Source of the DNA: Termitomyces sp. T153
Taxonomy: Eukaryota; Basidiomycota; Agaricomycetes; Agaricales; Lyophyllaceae
Direction of reading: 5' to 3'
DNA length: 64,000 nt
Assembly: GCA_018296165.2 (NCBI GenBank)
Contig: JACKQL020000062.1
Span: 124,001 to 188,000 of the forward strand
Shown here: piece after piece, positions 32,865-45,303 of the stretch
How the letters are laid out: every line of letters starts with the position of its first letter
Numbering within the stretch: the first letter of the stretch is position 1
Program-made: the position numbers and the translations under genes
The notes under the pieces: generated by a model
What the model was told of the DNA's origin: nothing
What the model saw: the letters and a program-made list of their open reading frames with translations, nothing else
Databases searched by the model: none

Positions 32865-35800
32865 CTAGCGTGCCCTTCGAGAGCTACGCGTGGTATATAC
32901 ATTCCGAGCGTCCGTAAGAGTGTCTGTTGACGGGGCTCTTTTGTGTCCCATTTTTGAAGCAGGGCGTGTCACAGGCAAAGGTGGAATTGGCACCACTAGT
33001 GGTGGTGGCACATTTTCAACCTCCATATCAGGTGTCAGGTCCAATGAATTGCTTTCCTCATCTTCATGAACTTCGTCTTCAGGCAGAGTCATATGCTCAG
33101 CGAGAAACGTTTCGCTGCCCACAGTTGATATCCTCTGCCCTCTCCATGCTTTCAGAATTGTATCGCGCGGTTTTGTCAAATCCCATTCATCGACGTAGTC
33201 CCAGGTACGTTTTCTTGGTGTTTGACCTATTGACTTGTCCTCTTGAGCGCCATGCTCGGATACAACTTCTATTGAAGTTTGAAGAGTTGAGAGGTTCTCA
33301 GCCGCAGTGGTACGATATGACTCTGTCACTGTGCCAAGTCCAGACATCTATAGAGACATCAGCCAAAGTCTAGATATTTTTGAAAATAAAGGCAAACCCC
33401 AGAAGCCAAACGTCTAGCGAAAGCCTCGAGATTGGCAGTTGAAGAAGCAGCGTCTCCCCGCATACGGCGACATTGTGACCGAATAGTTTCACCTAAGGAA
33501 CTTGTTGCCTCGATTCTGGCACGTTTAGCTCGTGAATGTTGATCAAACGCTGTTGCGATAATTATCAATGAAGACGAACTCTCCACCGGTGATCTACTTA
33601 CCAGTGGAACACGAAATAGATATAGCATCTGCTCGTGCTTGCGTTTGCGTCGAATACGACGATATTGAACCAGACACAGCATTTTCAAGTTCTCGGATGT
33701 CGCCAGTGAAAGCTGCTTTCGTAGTGTTGATCGCCTAGATTGCGATCGATCAATCAAGAGAGACAGAATTTTCAAAATGACACTAACCTTGAAGGCACTA
33801 TCTATTGTTCTTTTACCTTCACGCCGTCTTTGTTCCAGATGTTTGCCCAGTTTGACCCCGACACTTTCCATTTTCTCCATGGATTCCCCATGATTCTTCA
33901 AATACTCCTTGATCTCCTCCTCTGCCTGGCGATTGGATTCCAGGACAACATTAGCCGCTTCCCGCAAACTCCGATCCCTTTCAGCCGTGAATTCGCCCAG
34001 AAGATTGGATACGCGCCGTATCAAGTCATCCTTTGCTTTGTCGCCTTTGGCTCTTTCTGTATTCAGCATTCTGATCAATGCATCATTCTGGTGCTTGAGC
34101 CTGCTGATCTCCTCCTGCGAAACATTGGCGGTCATTTCATTGGTCTTTTGAATGTTTTCATGCTCGGTGGTAATGTAGTCGACTGCAGATCCTATGACAC
34201 TCTCGGCTAGAGTGAGCATTGAAGTCAACGCGTCCTCGACGGATTTGAAGGCTGCAAGGGCCGCGGAGTCCAGATTATGGCAAGCTTCTCTACACGTCTG
34301 TGTCAAGGTTTTACCCCAAGCACCAAAGCCATCCTTGAAAGTTTCGTGGACCTCCTTCAGTGCTTGATGTACGTCTTCTAGCGCCTCCGCTTCCAAGGTA
34401 TCTTTGGCTTGAATAAGATCAAGTGCTCCTGTTAGGCGTTGCATTTGTTCATCAAGTCCAGCGGAAGTAGCAGCGAGAGTTTCTTGCTCTTTCTCTTCAA
34501 AGTCTTCAACCTCAGCGCCGAGCGTTGTAATGCTTTGAGATGAAAATTCGACAAACTCAACTAGCTTTTGAGATAACGTCTCGCTTGTTTTCGAGAGGAT
34601 TGCTCCCTGAGTCAACACAACCTGAGAGTTTGAGTTGAGTACCGCCGTCTTGCGCTCTGTAGACAAATGACAGGATGCTAGGTGAGAAAACAGTGTTACA
34701 ACATACCGAGTTTTTCGAACAAAGACGCAAGGTCCTTTACACTATGATAAACAATCTTCTTGAGGCCAAACGCCACTCGGTCAAGAGCGACCTCGGTATC
34801 CTGGTGCGCCTGCCGCACAACAATCTCCTCCTCCAGCGCCCCCTTGACGACAACGAGCTCCTCTTCCTTTATCTCTAGAGTGGATTCAGCAGTCTCCAAC
34901 TTCCTCCGAGTCTCTTTCAGCTCTCCCTCCCGAATCTTGAGCAATCCTATGCTCTGCTCAAATTCATCTCGAACTGCACGCATCTGGCCCTCGACTATTT
35001 GGACTTGCTTGCGGGCCTCCTCGAGTTCAGTCTTATGCAATTCCTGTTCTGCGGCCATCTGATTCCATGTCTCTTCCGAGAAGAAAATACCGTTCTTTTC
35101 CCGTGCTGCCACCAAATCGGCCTTGAGACGTTCGATTTCAGCGACGTAGTCTTTGATAAGGGAGTTACGAGTTGTGCGTTGATTGAGTTCTGGCTTGTTC
35201 TTGATGGATTTAGCGCGGATGGCATAGTCAAGGGTCGATAGAGTCTCTTCAATATTAGAACGCGCAGGAGATATCGTTGCAATGATACAGGTTTTCGTCC
35301 GCCCACCCAGAGAATCTTGCAAAAGGCGAGTGAGCTTCGATTCCCTGAGGAAAAGAAAGGTCAGAGAACATGAGACTTGTAGACTAGCTTATCAATTTAT
35401 ACCTGTAGGGTATGTGTGAAGCTTTGTCCACGAGCGCGTTGATAACACGACCAAGAGTTAGAAGACTCTGGTTGATCATACCAGCCTCCCTGGCTCGTTT
35501 ATTCTCGGCCCCTGACCGACCAATGTTCTCCGAGCCAGCCAAATCAACAAGATTAAGCTTTCCAACCTTTAAAAGGTCTTCTCCGACGATGGAGGGTTCC
35601 TTTACGTGAACAGTGATAGAGAAGACCGAGTGTGAACGACTAGAATGGTCATTGAACTTTGTTGCCGCTATTTGCCTCCGGTGGCTCCCTTTCGTCAACA
35701 AAGCCAAGGCAGCTTGAGAGTCCTTCACAACGTGCTCTTCAAGGCCTTGAATTGTGACGCCGCGCTTATTCGCATCATCAAAAATTTTTAACCCATTGTC

Positions 35801-36606
35801 TAGCGCCTTGCTGGCATCCTTACTCCCCATTCCCATTGGTTGAGTAGAGCCATTTGGAGCAGAGAGATCGCTTGCGAGAAGGTCACGCAGCTCTTCATTA
35901 TACAGTTCGATATATGAGATTTTGACGCTAAAATCAGATTTGGACGTCTCGAGCTGATGAAAGAGCCGGAAAAGTACTCGAGGAATCATGCCAGCGTTCG
36001 CAGAAGGGTTACCCATTGGGGTTGGCTCCAGGTCGCCTTGCATCGTATATCTAAGAGGGATATAAGTATTGAAATATTTTTCTTCACCTATACGTACGTT
36101 TTGCCAGTCCCTGTCTGTCCATATGCAAAAAGAGTACAATTGTATCCCATAAGAACTTCTTTGAGCATGGGACTGACGACTTCGTGGTATATCATTGCCT
36201 GGTCTGCCTCGGGCCCAAAGACTAAGTCAAATGGATAAGTCCGAACTGGCGGCATTGTGACAAGTCCAAGGCTGGATACGGGTGCGGAGAGTTCGATAGA
36301 CACGTCTTTGCTCTTCGCACCGGATGAAGTTACAATGATTGGGGAGTTGTCTTGTATCTCGCGCTCCGAACGCCCTCTACAGCGAATCACGACTTGCATA
36401 TTGGTCTCCGCTTCTTCGTGTGATGATGTGGACTTGAAGTTTCGCTGAGTTACTGATGCAAGAGAAGTTTGCAGCGTGTCTTCCGTGGTGCGTGGGGGTG
36501 GCGCCATAGCAGACATAACAGAGCGAGACCTCGGAGGGATATTTGATGGGGGAAGGGCATTACTGTTCACGCGAATGCGCGACGAGGTCGTCCGGCGAGT
36601 AGTCAT
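32865..36606 (-). CDS. kinesin-5 (BimC/Eg5-type) mitotic motor
   Basis: Kinesin-5 is a bipolar plus-end motor that separates spindle poles. Start ATG 36606 gives [15 protein letters not shown]. The motor domain contains [37 protein letters not shown]-loop [27 protein letters not shown] (switch I), [15 protein letters not shown] (switch II), and [17 protein letters not shown]. The neck and stalk are coiled coil ([20 protein letters not shown]). The tail has the BimC box: [20 protein letters not shown] near 33190-33240, with the Cdk-site threonine first. It ends RSSRRAR at 32865. About ten introns interrupt it. It is divergent from ELF1, 144 bp between start codons. Confidence 0.95.
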
Positions 36607-36687
36607 GATAGGACACGACACGACCGAGTAATGACTGAACCAACGACTTCAATGTGCCAAGCATATGTCAACAACAGATCGCGTCCG

Positions 36688-36697
36688 GTCACGTGAC
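36688..36697. promoter_or_regulatory. GTCACGTGAC palindrome between kinesin-5 and ELF1
   Basis: This perfect 10-bp palindrome with a CACGTG core lies midway in the 144-bp divergent promoter, 81 bp from the kinesin-5 start and 53 bp from the ELF1 start. It is a plausible bHLH-factor site that could serve both genes. Confidence 0.45.
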
Positions 36698-36750
36698 AGC
36701 GTGATATTGTGGCGAATTTTACCGTCCAGTCAACTCGTCGTGCGACCACG

Positions 36751-37183
36751 ATGGGCAAACGAAAAAAGTCGTCCAGGAAGCCGGCGCCCGCTAGGCAAAA
36801 AGTGCCTCTCGGTCAGCTTTTCTGTTGCGTCTCCAGTGTGTTTTCTAAATGTCCCACAGACACTGCATTTACCTGTTTATTCTGCCATCACGACAAGTCC
36901 GTCACAGTTAGGCTCGACAGGAAAGAAGGAGTTGCGTATCTCGCTTGCAGGGTCTGTGATCAACGATACCAAAGCAAAGTCAACCGTGAGTGCTTATGAC
37001 ATCTCACTTGCTCGCGATGGTCTAAAAATTACAGACCTCACGGAACCTATCGACATCTATTCTGAGTGGATAGATGCTGCAGATGCTGCTCAAAGTGCTC
37101 AAGCTCCTCGTCGTCCAGCCGCCTCAAGTAGCAGACCCATTCCTGCGCCAACTTCCGGAGAAGAAGACAGTGACGACGAGTAG
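36751..37183 (+). CDS. ELF1: transcription elongation factor Elf1 (ELOF1)
   Basis: Elf1 is a small zinc-binding factor that rides with RNA polymerase II and aids transcription through nucleosomes. Exons 36751-36811, 36860-36985 and 37035-37183 give 111 residues. The N-terminus is basic (MGKRKKSSRKPAPARQK). The zinc fold has two CxxC pairs, CLFC and CRVC, in the order TAFTCLFCHHDKSVTV, then GVAYLACRVCDQRYQSKVNH. LTEPIDIYSEWIDAADAA completes the conserved domain. A Ser/Asp/Glu-rich tail ending EEDSDDE is typical of fungal forms. Confidence 0.95.
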
Positions 37184-37499
37184 ATGGGTTGAGCCCAGCG
37201 TGTTCCCTTTCAGTCTGTACTAGCATTTCATTTTGTACTTGATAGCGCATGTAGTAGTGTATTATGATAGCATCACGCCTTTGGGACATATACTTAGACT
37301 TCATCTGACGTGGATCAAGAACAAGAAAGCATCGAAGTTCTTCGAAGTTATCGCGGTAACAACTGCAAACATCTCCGCCATCTCATCTTCACAAAGCACT
37401 ACCGGACCAACCCCACGTTTCACCGACCCGATACCCTCTTTTATCTCACCGTGAATTCTCTGGAACGGAGTGTACTCCTCGATACCATAGGTCGCCATC
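37184..37499. other. intergenic region, kinesin-1 promoter
   Basis: This 316-bp gap between two tandem plus-strand genes should hold the ELF1 3' UTR and the kinesin-1 promoter. Short open frames are present but none resembles a known protein. Confidence 0.55.
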
Positions 37500-40400
37500 A
37501 TGGCAAGTTCTACGAACATCAAAGTGGTCTGTCGGTACGCGTGTAATCATCTCCTTGCTCAGGATATTTCCTGATCCTTTGCGTAACAGATTTCGACCGC
37601 CAAACGCGATAGAAGCTCGTGAAGGTGGCGAGATATGTGTTACCTTCGACGATAACCTCCAGACCGTACAGCTGCGCTCTGCTGCCGTTGGTTCCGGGCC
37701 AGAGAAGGACGGATTTACATTTGACAGGGTCTTTCCTATGGGTACCAAGCAGGCTGAAGTGTTTGACTATGGAGTTAAGGAGTAAGTTCTTATTATTGCT
37801 TGATTATCGGTTCCCCTCATCGGATTGACCGCCACAGGATCGTCAAAGGTAATGGGACCCATCTTTAGAATATCGACACTTGTTGGCTGTCGTCTTCAAT
37901 TGCTCTACACTCTGACACAACGTTTCAGACGTTCTCGATGGTTACAATGGCACGGTATTCGCATATGGACAGACTGGAAGTGGGAAGACCTTTACCATGA
38001 TGGTCAAGTCGCATTGGTCGTTCCCGTTACCAATCTGTCTAAACTGATCATATTTTCAGGGTGCCGATATTGATTCAGAAGAGTTGAAAGGAATTATACC
38101 TCGTATTACCGAGCAGATCTTCCAATCCATTGTCGAGAGTGATGCACATCTGGAATACCTCGTTAAGGTCTCATACATGGAAATATACCTCGAACGGATT
38201 CGAGATTTGCTTGCCCGTATGTTTTGAACATGTATCGACGGTGTGACCATGCTGATCCTTTCCTTTCCGTTTGACAGCTCAAAACGATAACCTGCAAGTC
38301 CATGAAGAAAAGTCGAAAGGTGTCTACGTCAAGGGGCTTTCCGACTACTATGTTAGCAGTGCTCGGGAAGTGTATGAGATTATGCGCACGGGAGGCGCAG
38401 CACGTATAGTTTCGTCGACCAGTAGGTCATTACGCGCGTTCTATCCGAATTGTCCTTAACAATTCCGCTCTGAAGACATGAACGCAGAATCATCTAGGTC
38501 ACATTCCATTTTTCTGATCACGATTCAACAGAGAAACACTGAAACGGGGGCTCAAAAAACTGGAAACCTCTATCTCGTTGACCTTGCAGGTTCAGAGAAG
38601 GTTGGGAAAACGGGTGCTTCTGGGCAGACACTTGAGGAGGCGAAGAAGATTAACAAATCACTTTCGGCCCTTGGGATGGTTATCAATGCTTTGACAGATG
38701 GAAAGGTTCGTCTTGTGTAGTTCTGGATTTTTGAGATAGATTGAAGAGTGATATTTGAACAGGCAAAGCACATCCCGTATCGTGATTCCAAGCTTACTCG
38801 TATTTTGCAAGAATCTCTTGGTGGAAACTCTCGGACAACGCTCATCATAAACTGCTCGCCGTCATCATATAATGAGGCTGAGACCCTATCGACTCTTCGT
38901 TTTGGTATTCGAGCAAAGTCTATCAAGAATACTGCTCGTGTGAATGCGGAACTTTCACCTCTGGAACTCAAGGGACTTTTAGCCAAGGCAAATCTTGCGA
39001 ATACAGGGTATCAAAAGTACATCAGCGCACTTGAAGCTGAGCTTGCTATTTGGCGGTCTGGAGGCAAAGTGGAAGAGTCCGAATGGGCTACTTCCGGTAA
39101 AGTCGCTGCTGCGTCGTTGAGCGTTGCTCCCAGAAAGGCACCTACATCGCCCACACCATCTACGCCGCTGAGCATGTCTCGTAGCTTGACACCCGTCAAC
39201 CCTGCCATTGAAAGTCTCAGAGGGGACCTAGAGAGCCGCCCCCAGACACCAACCGTGATCGGTCTAGAAAAGGATGAAAGGGAGGAGTTCTTGAGACGAG
39301 AAAATGAACTTAGCGATCAGCTTGCGGAGAAAGAGTCGCTTCTTAACACTGCTGAGAAGCTTGTGAAAGAGCTGAGGGACGAGCTAACATTCTTGAAGGA
39401 GCAGGAGGCTTCTGTCAATAAGGTTTGTTGTTTAGATTTGGATTGTGAATTACTGATCGTTGTGCAAAAATCATAGGACAACAAGACCATGTCTAGCCAA
39501 CTGAACGAGCTCAGACTCCAAGTCGAGAGACTTAATTATGACAACAAAGAAGGCAGTATCACCATTGATATCCTCAAAGAGCAGAATCAGGACGCGAAGA
39601 GTGAATTGGAGGAGCTCAAGAAGCAGATTCTTGAGCTTAAGACAATGCAAAAAGACGCAACTGCAGAGGACAAGGAAAAACGCAAGCAAGAGAAGATGGC
39701 AATGATGATGGCGAAATTCGATACGGTTCGTTGCACTAGCTTATTTGCCATTTTTGTCACTTCTCAAGCCGCTCTTTCCATACCAATATCCAGCAGGGTG
39801 CATTCTCCGAAAAGGACGAACAATTACGACAGATTCTCATCAAGTTAGACAGCATAGATACCACAGAGGCACTGACCCCAGAAGACCTGACCATCATTCG
39901 GCGACAACTTTCCGAGAGTCAGAGTATTATCAGGGAAACCGTTGATAGGCTCAGACAAAGCCAGGAAGAGAATGAAATGGCAACCCGTAGACGTGATGAA
40001 TTGGAAGCAAGGGTGATGGCACTCGAGACGGAATACGAAGAACTCTTGGGTGAGTTTTTTTTTACTCGGGGTGAACTCGATGGCAAAGTACCTAAACTCC
40101 GTTTGTTCATATCCTTTTGCAGAGAAGACGATACATGACGAGGAGACTAGCGATGTAGACTTGGCTGAGTCTATGGCGGAACTCAAGGTCTGTTGCTCTT
40201 TTTTGTCCGAGCAAACTCCGTTTGCAACTGTGTTCTCGTTTAGGCTAAACTTGAGGCTCAATACGCTGCGAAGCGAGACGCTCATCTGAGCGAAGTCCAA
40301 GATCTCAAGCAACAGCTTGAACTGAAGGGCAATGAGGTTCGCAGCCTTAACGCCTCCATTGACAGCCTGAAGAGCGTGAATGAGGAGCTCAAGGTAAGAT

Positions 40401-41407
40401 TTTAAAATCAAGATTAGCTTTGTGATATTGATTTCTTAACTCCTAAGCGCGCGTTTGCTGTGACATCAGCCGGTATCGAGGGTGGCAAGAACCTGGCGGA
40501 AAGCGCGCAGGACCTTGAGCGGACGAGGAAGGCTATCAATGTACAACTAGCAGAATTTGATGGTGTTAAGAAGTCTCTAATGCGAGATTTGCAGAATCGC
40601 TGCGAGAAGGTATGTCGGCTGTAGAATCGGGCTTGGGTGCTTCGAGTCATGCATATTGAACTTATGAACAGGTTGTTGAGCTGGAGATTCAGCTCGATGA
40701 GATGAAAGAGCAGTACAATAACGTGATTCGCAACAGCAACAGCAAGGCGCAGCAAAAGAAGATGGCTTTTCTCGAGCGGAACCTTGAGCAGCTAACTCTG
40801 GTGCAGAAACAGGTGAGGACCAAGGTATCATGTCAAAGGACTTGCTCAAGACGCGGTTTCCTGTAAAGCTTGTTGACCAGAACTCGAGTTTGAAGAAGGA
40901 AGCGGGAATTGCTGAGCGGAAGTTGCTTGCTCGCAACGAGCGGATACAAAATTTGGAAGCGTTGTTGCAGGATGCTGACCGCCGGCTGTCGATCCAGAAT
41001 CAGAAATTCGAGGCTCAGCTGCAGGCGGTTAAAGAACGTCTCGATCAGGCTCGAGGTGGGTGGAGTAATTTTCGTGCTATTCGGAAACTGAATTAATGAC
41101 CAGCGCAAAAAGCGGCGAATGGGACGACACTGAGCTTTGGACGGATTGCGAAGCCGTTACGTGGCGGGGGTGGGACGGCCGCGGCTGGGGCGACGCCGGC
41201 GGCGATCGGTGGAGGGATCGGTGCGGGGAATCCGGCGCTGGCACGCCTACAGAGTGACGAAGGGTAAGTGATTCTTGGATTGATGTACGGGGAACGCAGA
41301 TCTGATCGACAGAATTGCAGATCATGTAAGTGGCCGTGGCTGGTGGGTTTTGTTCTTGCTGACACGGTGCAGCGAAACGAGCGTCGTGGTTCTTCAACTC
41401 TCGGTGA
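37500..41407 (+). CDS. conventional kinesin (kinesin-1 heavy chain)
   Basis: Fungal conventional kinesin moves vesicles and microtubules toward hyphal tips. Start ATG 37500 gives [20 protein letters not shown] after splicing at 37535-37589. Motor motifs: [14 protein letters not shown]-loop [33 protein letters not shown], the [12 protein letters not shown] switch I block, [38 protein letters not shown] and [14 protein letters not shown] long coiled-coil stalk follows, split by many introns (38700-41100). The tail reads [25 protein letters not shown], then [12 protein letters not shown] with stop at 41405-41407. Reaching this conserved fungal ending in frame requires a 5-nt exon at 41321-41325. 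The tail lacks a separate light-chain-binding motif that I could recognise. Confidence 0.94.
41321..41325 (+). other. 5-nt microexon of kinesin-1
   Basis: The five bases ATCAT sit between an upstream AG acceptor (intron 41264-41320, 57 nt) and a GTAAGT donor (intron 41326-41372, 47 nt). Skipping them breaks the frame; including them yields [16 protein letters not shown], the expected ending. A 26-nt alternative (41300-41325) is in frame but needs a 36-nt intron. Confidence 0.7.
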
Positions 41408-41794
41408 GGAGAGGTGGATGTCGCCAAATTTGTACTATCTACATATCAGTCGCAATGGCATAATAATTCGGTTACGTCATCGGCGGGGACCTGAGGACTA
41501 AACCCAATTGATCGGGCTGAAACACGGGAGAATAAATTTATCTTGTCGTGGAGAAAAAATTGCCTCCGTTCGAACACGATGGGGCTGCGCGTCCCCTAGT
41601 TCGCCGAGCATTCTCGTACTTCTAGCACGCCGCATCCTAGTTCGCCTCACTTTCCTTCATCTTGCTAATTACACGTAGCCGAACATATCGCGTCCTCTTT
41701 TCAGTCTCAAACATTGACCCTTTCCCTTTCCATTGTCCGTCCCAGCATTAATACCTTTCTGTTGTCTGTCTTTCTTTCTGCCCCGTCCAATTCT
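41408..41794. other. promoter region of the Pumilio gene
   Basis: This 387-bp gap becomes strongly pyrimidine-rich from about 41640 to the start codon (CCTCTTTTCAG, CCCTTTCCCTTTCC), a common feature of fungal core promoters and transcription start zones. No coding content is recognised. Confidence 0.55.
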
Positions 41795-44736
41795 ATGTCT
41801 GCGCATTCCTCCCGCATCCCTTCGGGCTCCTCTTCCCAGTCTGTTGCCCGTTCCCCTATGGGGTCACCGCGTCACGTACCGTCTTTTCTGCCGCCCAACT
41901 TCCTGCCTGTGACCTCCTCTTTCACAGAGTACTCTTCGCATGTATGGCAACCTGGGTGTCTCCAAGTCTTTTGCAAGTGATTGGACGCCTATGACGGTCC
42001 GTGATCAGCGGTATTCCTTACATCTCGTAGGCTCAAACCTTTGTTTTGCCCTTAAGAGTTGGCCTTCGGACCCTCCCACAAGAAACGCGTCCGCCTCTTC
42101 CGCTGCAAGCGGCATTGAACTCGACACGGGTTTCCGTGTCTCTTACGGTTCAACATCGCGGTCGACAAGTGGGAATTGGGATGACGCCACAGACCCACAC
42201 ACTCCAAAGGTTTGGATTGACGTGTTACCCGTACTCTCAATCTAAATTCGGCATAGGACGCTAACGCTTTGTATCATGCACGCGCTCTCGACAGGCAGGC
42301 CACCATCACCCAAGCCACGTTCACAGCGTCCAGAATGGTGAGTTTTTTTTTAGGCGGCTTGATCGTTCATCTTTACGACCATGTAGGATGACCTATCTGG
42401 TGGACAATATTCTCCTCAGCGATTTGATTCTGGGCTAGGAAAGGATTCAGGACATCGGTTTTCATCTGTACCCTCGCCCACGAGGCCAACGCTTTCTCTT
42501 CCCGGATATTCTGGTTCTCAGAGCCCCGATGCAAGCAGCTCAATTGGTCACTACAACACTCTACCCATAACCTCTAGCGTGAATGGTGACTCGCCTTCGC
42601 CTTCATGCGACATGCCTGTTGAGGGTGAGATCCCGAATTCTCAGACATTAGTCGTCCCCCATACGAGTCCTCGCCTTCTTCCCCCGCCGCGTCCGTACAA
42701 CTATGCCCCACCTCCAGATTATAATGCATACCGTGCGAACGACTTTCAGTATGGTTATGGTCACCCTGAACCCGGTTACGGCTCGTCTACACCGGTAAAC
42801 CCCTCGACATCTTCGGCTTTATATCATGGCATGCCAACACCGCAAGGGAATTCCAGTGGCGTTCCTGTCCCGTTGTACTTCTACGATACAACTCCACTAC
42901 CTCTACAGTATTACTTGCCTCTTTCCCAGAATGTCATGTACTCACAGCTGCATCCTCTACCGTCCTCCAGCCATTCACCCATGGCTGCGCCCCAGCTGCC
43001 GGTGACAATGCAGGACAAGAAGCGAGATTTATTACAGGTAGTTTTTTTTCCTTTGACAGGATCTTTAATGAATGTTTCTTCCAGTATGCCCTGAACATGC
43101 ATCATTCCAGGACAAATTTTTTTCAAACGTCTCCGCCACCTTATCGACAACCTTACCCCGATCACATGCAATATTTCATACCACCAGGTCTGGTGCCCCT
43201 TCCACTCACAATCATGCCAAGTAATATGCGAGGAGGGAGGTCGTGGCCTGGGCAATCTGAGACTGACGCGGCAGCTGCTTTGCGGAGTCCTCTTCTAGAA
43301 GAGTTCCGGGCTAACAAGACACGCAAGTGGGAACTCAGGGTTCGTTTGATTCTTCGTGATCGATGCCAGAAATTTCATGTTGGGTGCCTGACTGTTGATA
43401 TATTGACTTCGTAGGACATTTCCGGACACGCTGTCGAGTTTAGTGGAGATCAGCATGGGTCACGGTTCCTCCAGCAGAAATTGGAAAGTGCGACGTCAGA
43501 GGAAAAGCAAGCGATTTTTGACGAGATCGTGCCGGCCAATGCTTTTTCCTTGATGGTAGATGTTTTTGGCAATTATGTACTTGAATTATTATTATCTTTT
43601 GCTATTCGGGGCTTAACAGATTTACAGGTTATCCAAAAGCTTTTCGAGCATGGAACGCAAGTGCAGAAAATACGTCTCGCTCAGACTATGGAAGGGCGTA
43701 TCCATGGACTTTCGCAACAGATGTACGGATGTCGTGTTGTCCAAAAGGTGGGAATTCACTTTCTTATCCGTGTTATGGGATTAGTCCCTCATTTGATTCC
43801 TTGATAGGCCATTGAATTTGTTCTTCCTGAGCAACAGACTACATTCATCAAGGAGCTTGAGCCGCACATTCTGAAATGTGTGAAGGATCCTAATGGTAAT
43901 CATGTGAGGTGTGTTCCTAGTTGTGGAACATTTCCCTCATAGATTTTTCCATCAGGTCATTCAAAAGCTTGTTGAATGCGTTTCGTCCGACAACTTGGGT
44001 TTTATTCAAAAATTCCGGGACAATGTTCATGACCTTGCTACTCATCCGTATGGGTGCCGGGTGCTGCAACGGTGCCTTGAGCATCTCCCGGAGGAGACGA
44101 CCAGGCATCTCATGGATGAGCTACACAAGTACGCGACGAATTTGATGCAGGACCAATTTGGGGTATGTTGAGAATTTTTTATCTCGTTTTTACGGTTTCT
44201 TATATGTTGCTAGAATTACGTTATGCAATATATTCTTGAGCATGGGAGGCCACATGACAAGATGCTCATTATTGCAAAAATACATGGACAAATTTTGATA
44301 TTAGCAAGGCATAAGTTTGCTTCAAATGTCTGTGAGAAGGCGCTAGTGTGCGCAGATCCAGAAACTCGCCGGAGGCTCATTGACGAGATTCTTACCACAA
44401 AACCCGACGGTGTTACACCGATTACTGGTATGATGAAGGATCAATATGCTAGTGTGTATTTCATGTTATAGATTTAGTTGATATGCTTGGTCTCTGATCT
44501 TTTGGACAGACTATGTTCTTCAGCGCGCCATGAACGTAGCTACCGGCGATCAAAAGGAGCGGCTCTTTACCAAGGTCATCCCTCAAGTGCAAAGTATGCG
44601 GAGGCATTCTGGCGCGCATTCAAAGCACCTCGTGGCTAGTATGTCCTTTTTCGTTTTGATTTCCGCAGACAGAGACTAAATATACGTCTCAGTCGAGCGG
44701 CTCATTGAGAAACATACTCCAACTGTCAAACCCTGA
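41795..44736 (+). CDS. Pumilio-family (PUF) mRNA-binding protein
   Basis: PUF proteins bind 3' UTRs and repress or localise mRNAs. Start ATG 41795 gives [21 protein letters not shown] long Pro/Ser/Tyr-rich N-terminus (coded to about 43050) precedes eight Puf repeats at the C-terminus. The RNA-reading triplets, repeats 1-8, appear as SRFLQ, NYVIQ, CRVVQ, NHVIQ, CRVLQ, NYVMQ, SNVCE, NYVLQ. This is the same residue code as human Pumilio, so the predicted target is UGUANAUA. Repeat 2 depends on removing the intron near 43579-43628 ([12 protein letters not shown]). The protein ends EKHTPTVKP at 44736. Introns lie near 42340, 43038, 43336, 43749, 43907, 44163, 44453 and 44640. Confidence 0.94.
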
Positions 44737-45303
44737 TTTTCGAGATCAGAGCCGTCTTTCATTACTCAACTCAAATTGCCACTTCTGATTCGATTGGAAT
44801 ATACTTGTCGAGTTCGACATCCGCAATATTTACATTCTACCATCATTCCATTTCACAACACTCGGCATTATAAACGCAAAGTTCTATATTTTTGGCAATT
44901 CATTCATCATTACATCGCTACGCATTCAGCAATCTGAACTTTCACAGTCATGCTATATAATACCTCATCGTGCTTTCTTGTATATACCTTTAGTTATCAT
45001 TCATATTGTGCATACTTTTACGAACTTTCTTGTTGCTAGGAGTTACTTACGTACACTTCCCGTATAATGGCTTATACCAGTAAATTTGCATTTCTGCTAT
45101 CGTACTTCGTAATCAGGATTTTATTGAAGCTCATTGGTGCTCTATACCAGCGTGAAGCACTTAAGTTGCCGAAGTCCGAAGTGACGTGTCTAGAAGCAAA
45201 GTTGGCCAAATAGCGAAGCCTTCGTGACCAAGTTACCTTGGGCTGCCCAAACGCTTTGCTCGTCGTTGTGGACGATAATAACCACTTCTACCTGAAGCAT
45301 CAG
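44737..45303. other. Pumilio 3' region and SEC16 promoter
   Basis: This 567-bp gap follows the PUF stop and precedes SEC16. It is AT-rich up to about 45120, as expected of a 3' UTR. It contains TGTATATA at 44979-44986, a perfect Pumilio-type element on the sense strand. No coding exon is recognised. Confidence 0.6.
44979..44986 (+). promoter_or_regulatory. Pumilio recognition element downstream of the PUF gene
   Basis: TGTATATA fits the consensus UGUANAUA predicted from the repeat code of the upstream protein. It lies 243 nt past the stop codon, within reach of a normal 3' UTR. Transcript extent is not known from sequence. Confidence 0.4.

Noticed and set aside
33740..34210. Long antisense open frame opposite the kinesin-5 coiled coil
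   Set aside because: It is the shadow of a Glu/Lys/Leu-rich coding strand, with no start context or family resemblance.
45238..45303. In-frame extension upstream of the SEC16 ATG
   Set aside because: It has no ATG in the added 22 codons and the residues are not Sec16-like; ATG 45304 is the first proper start.
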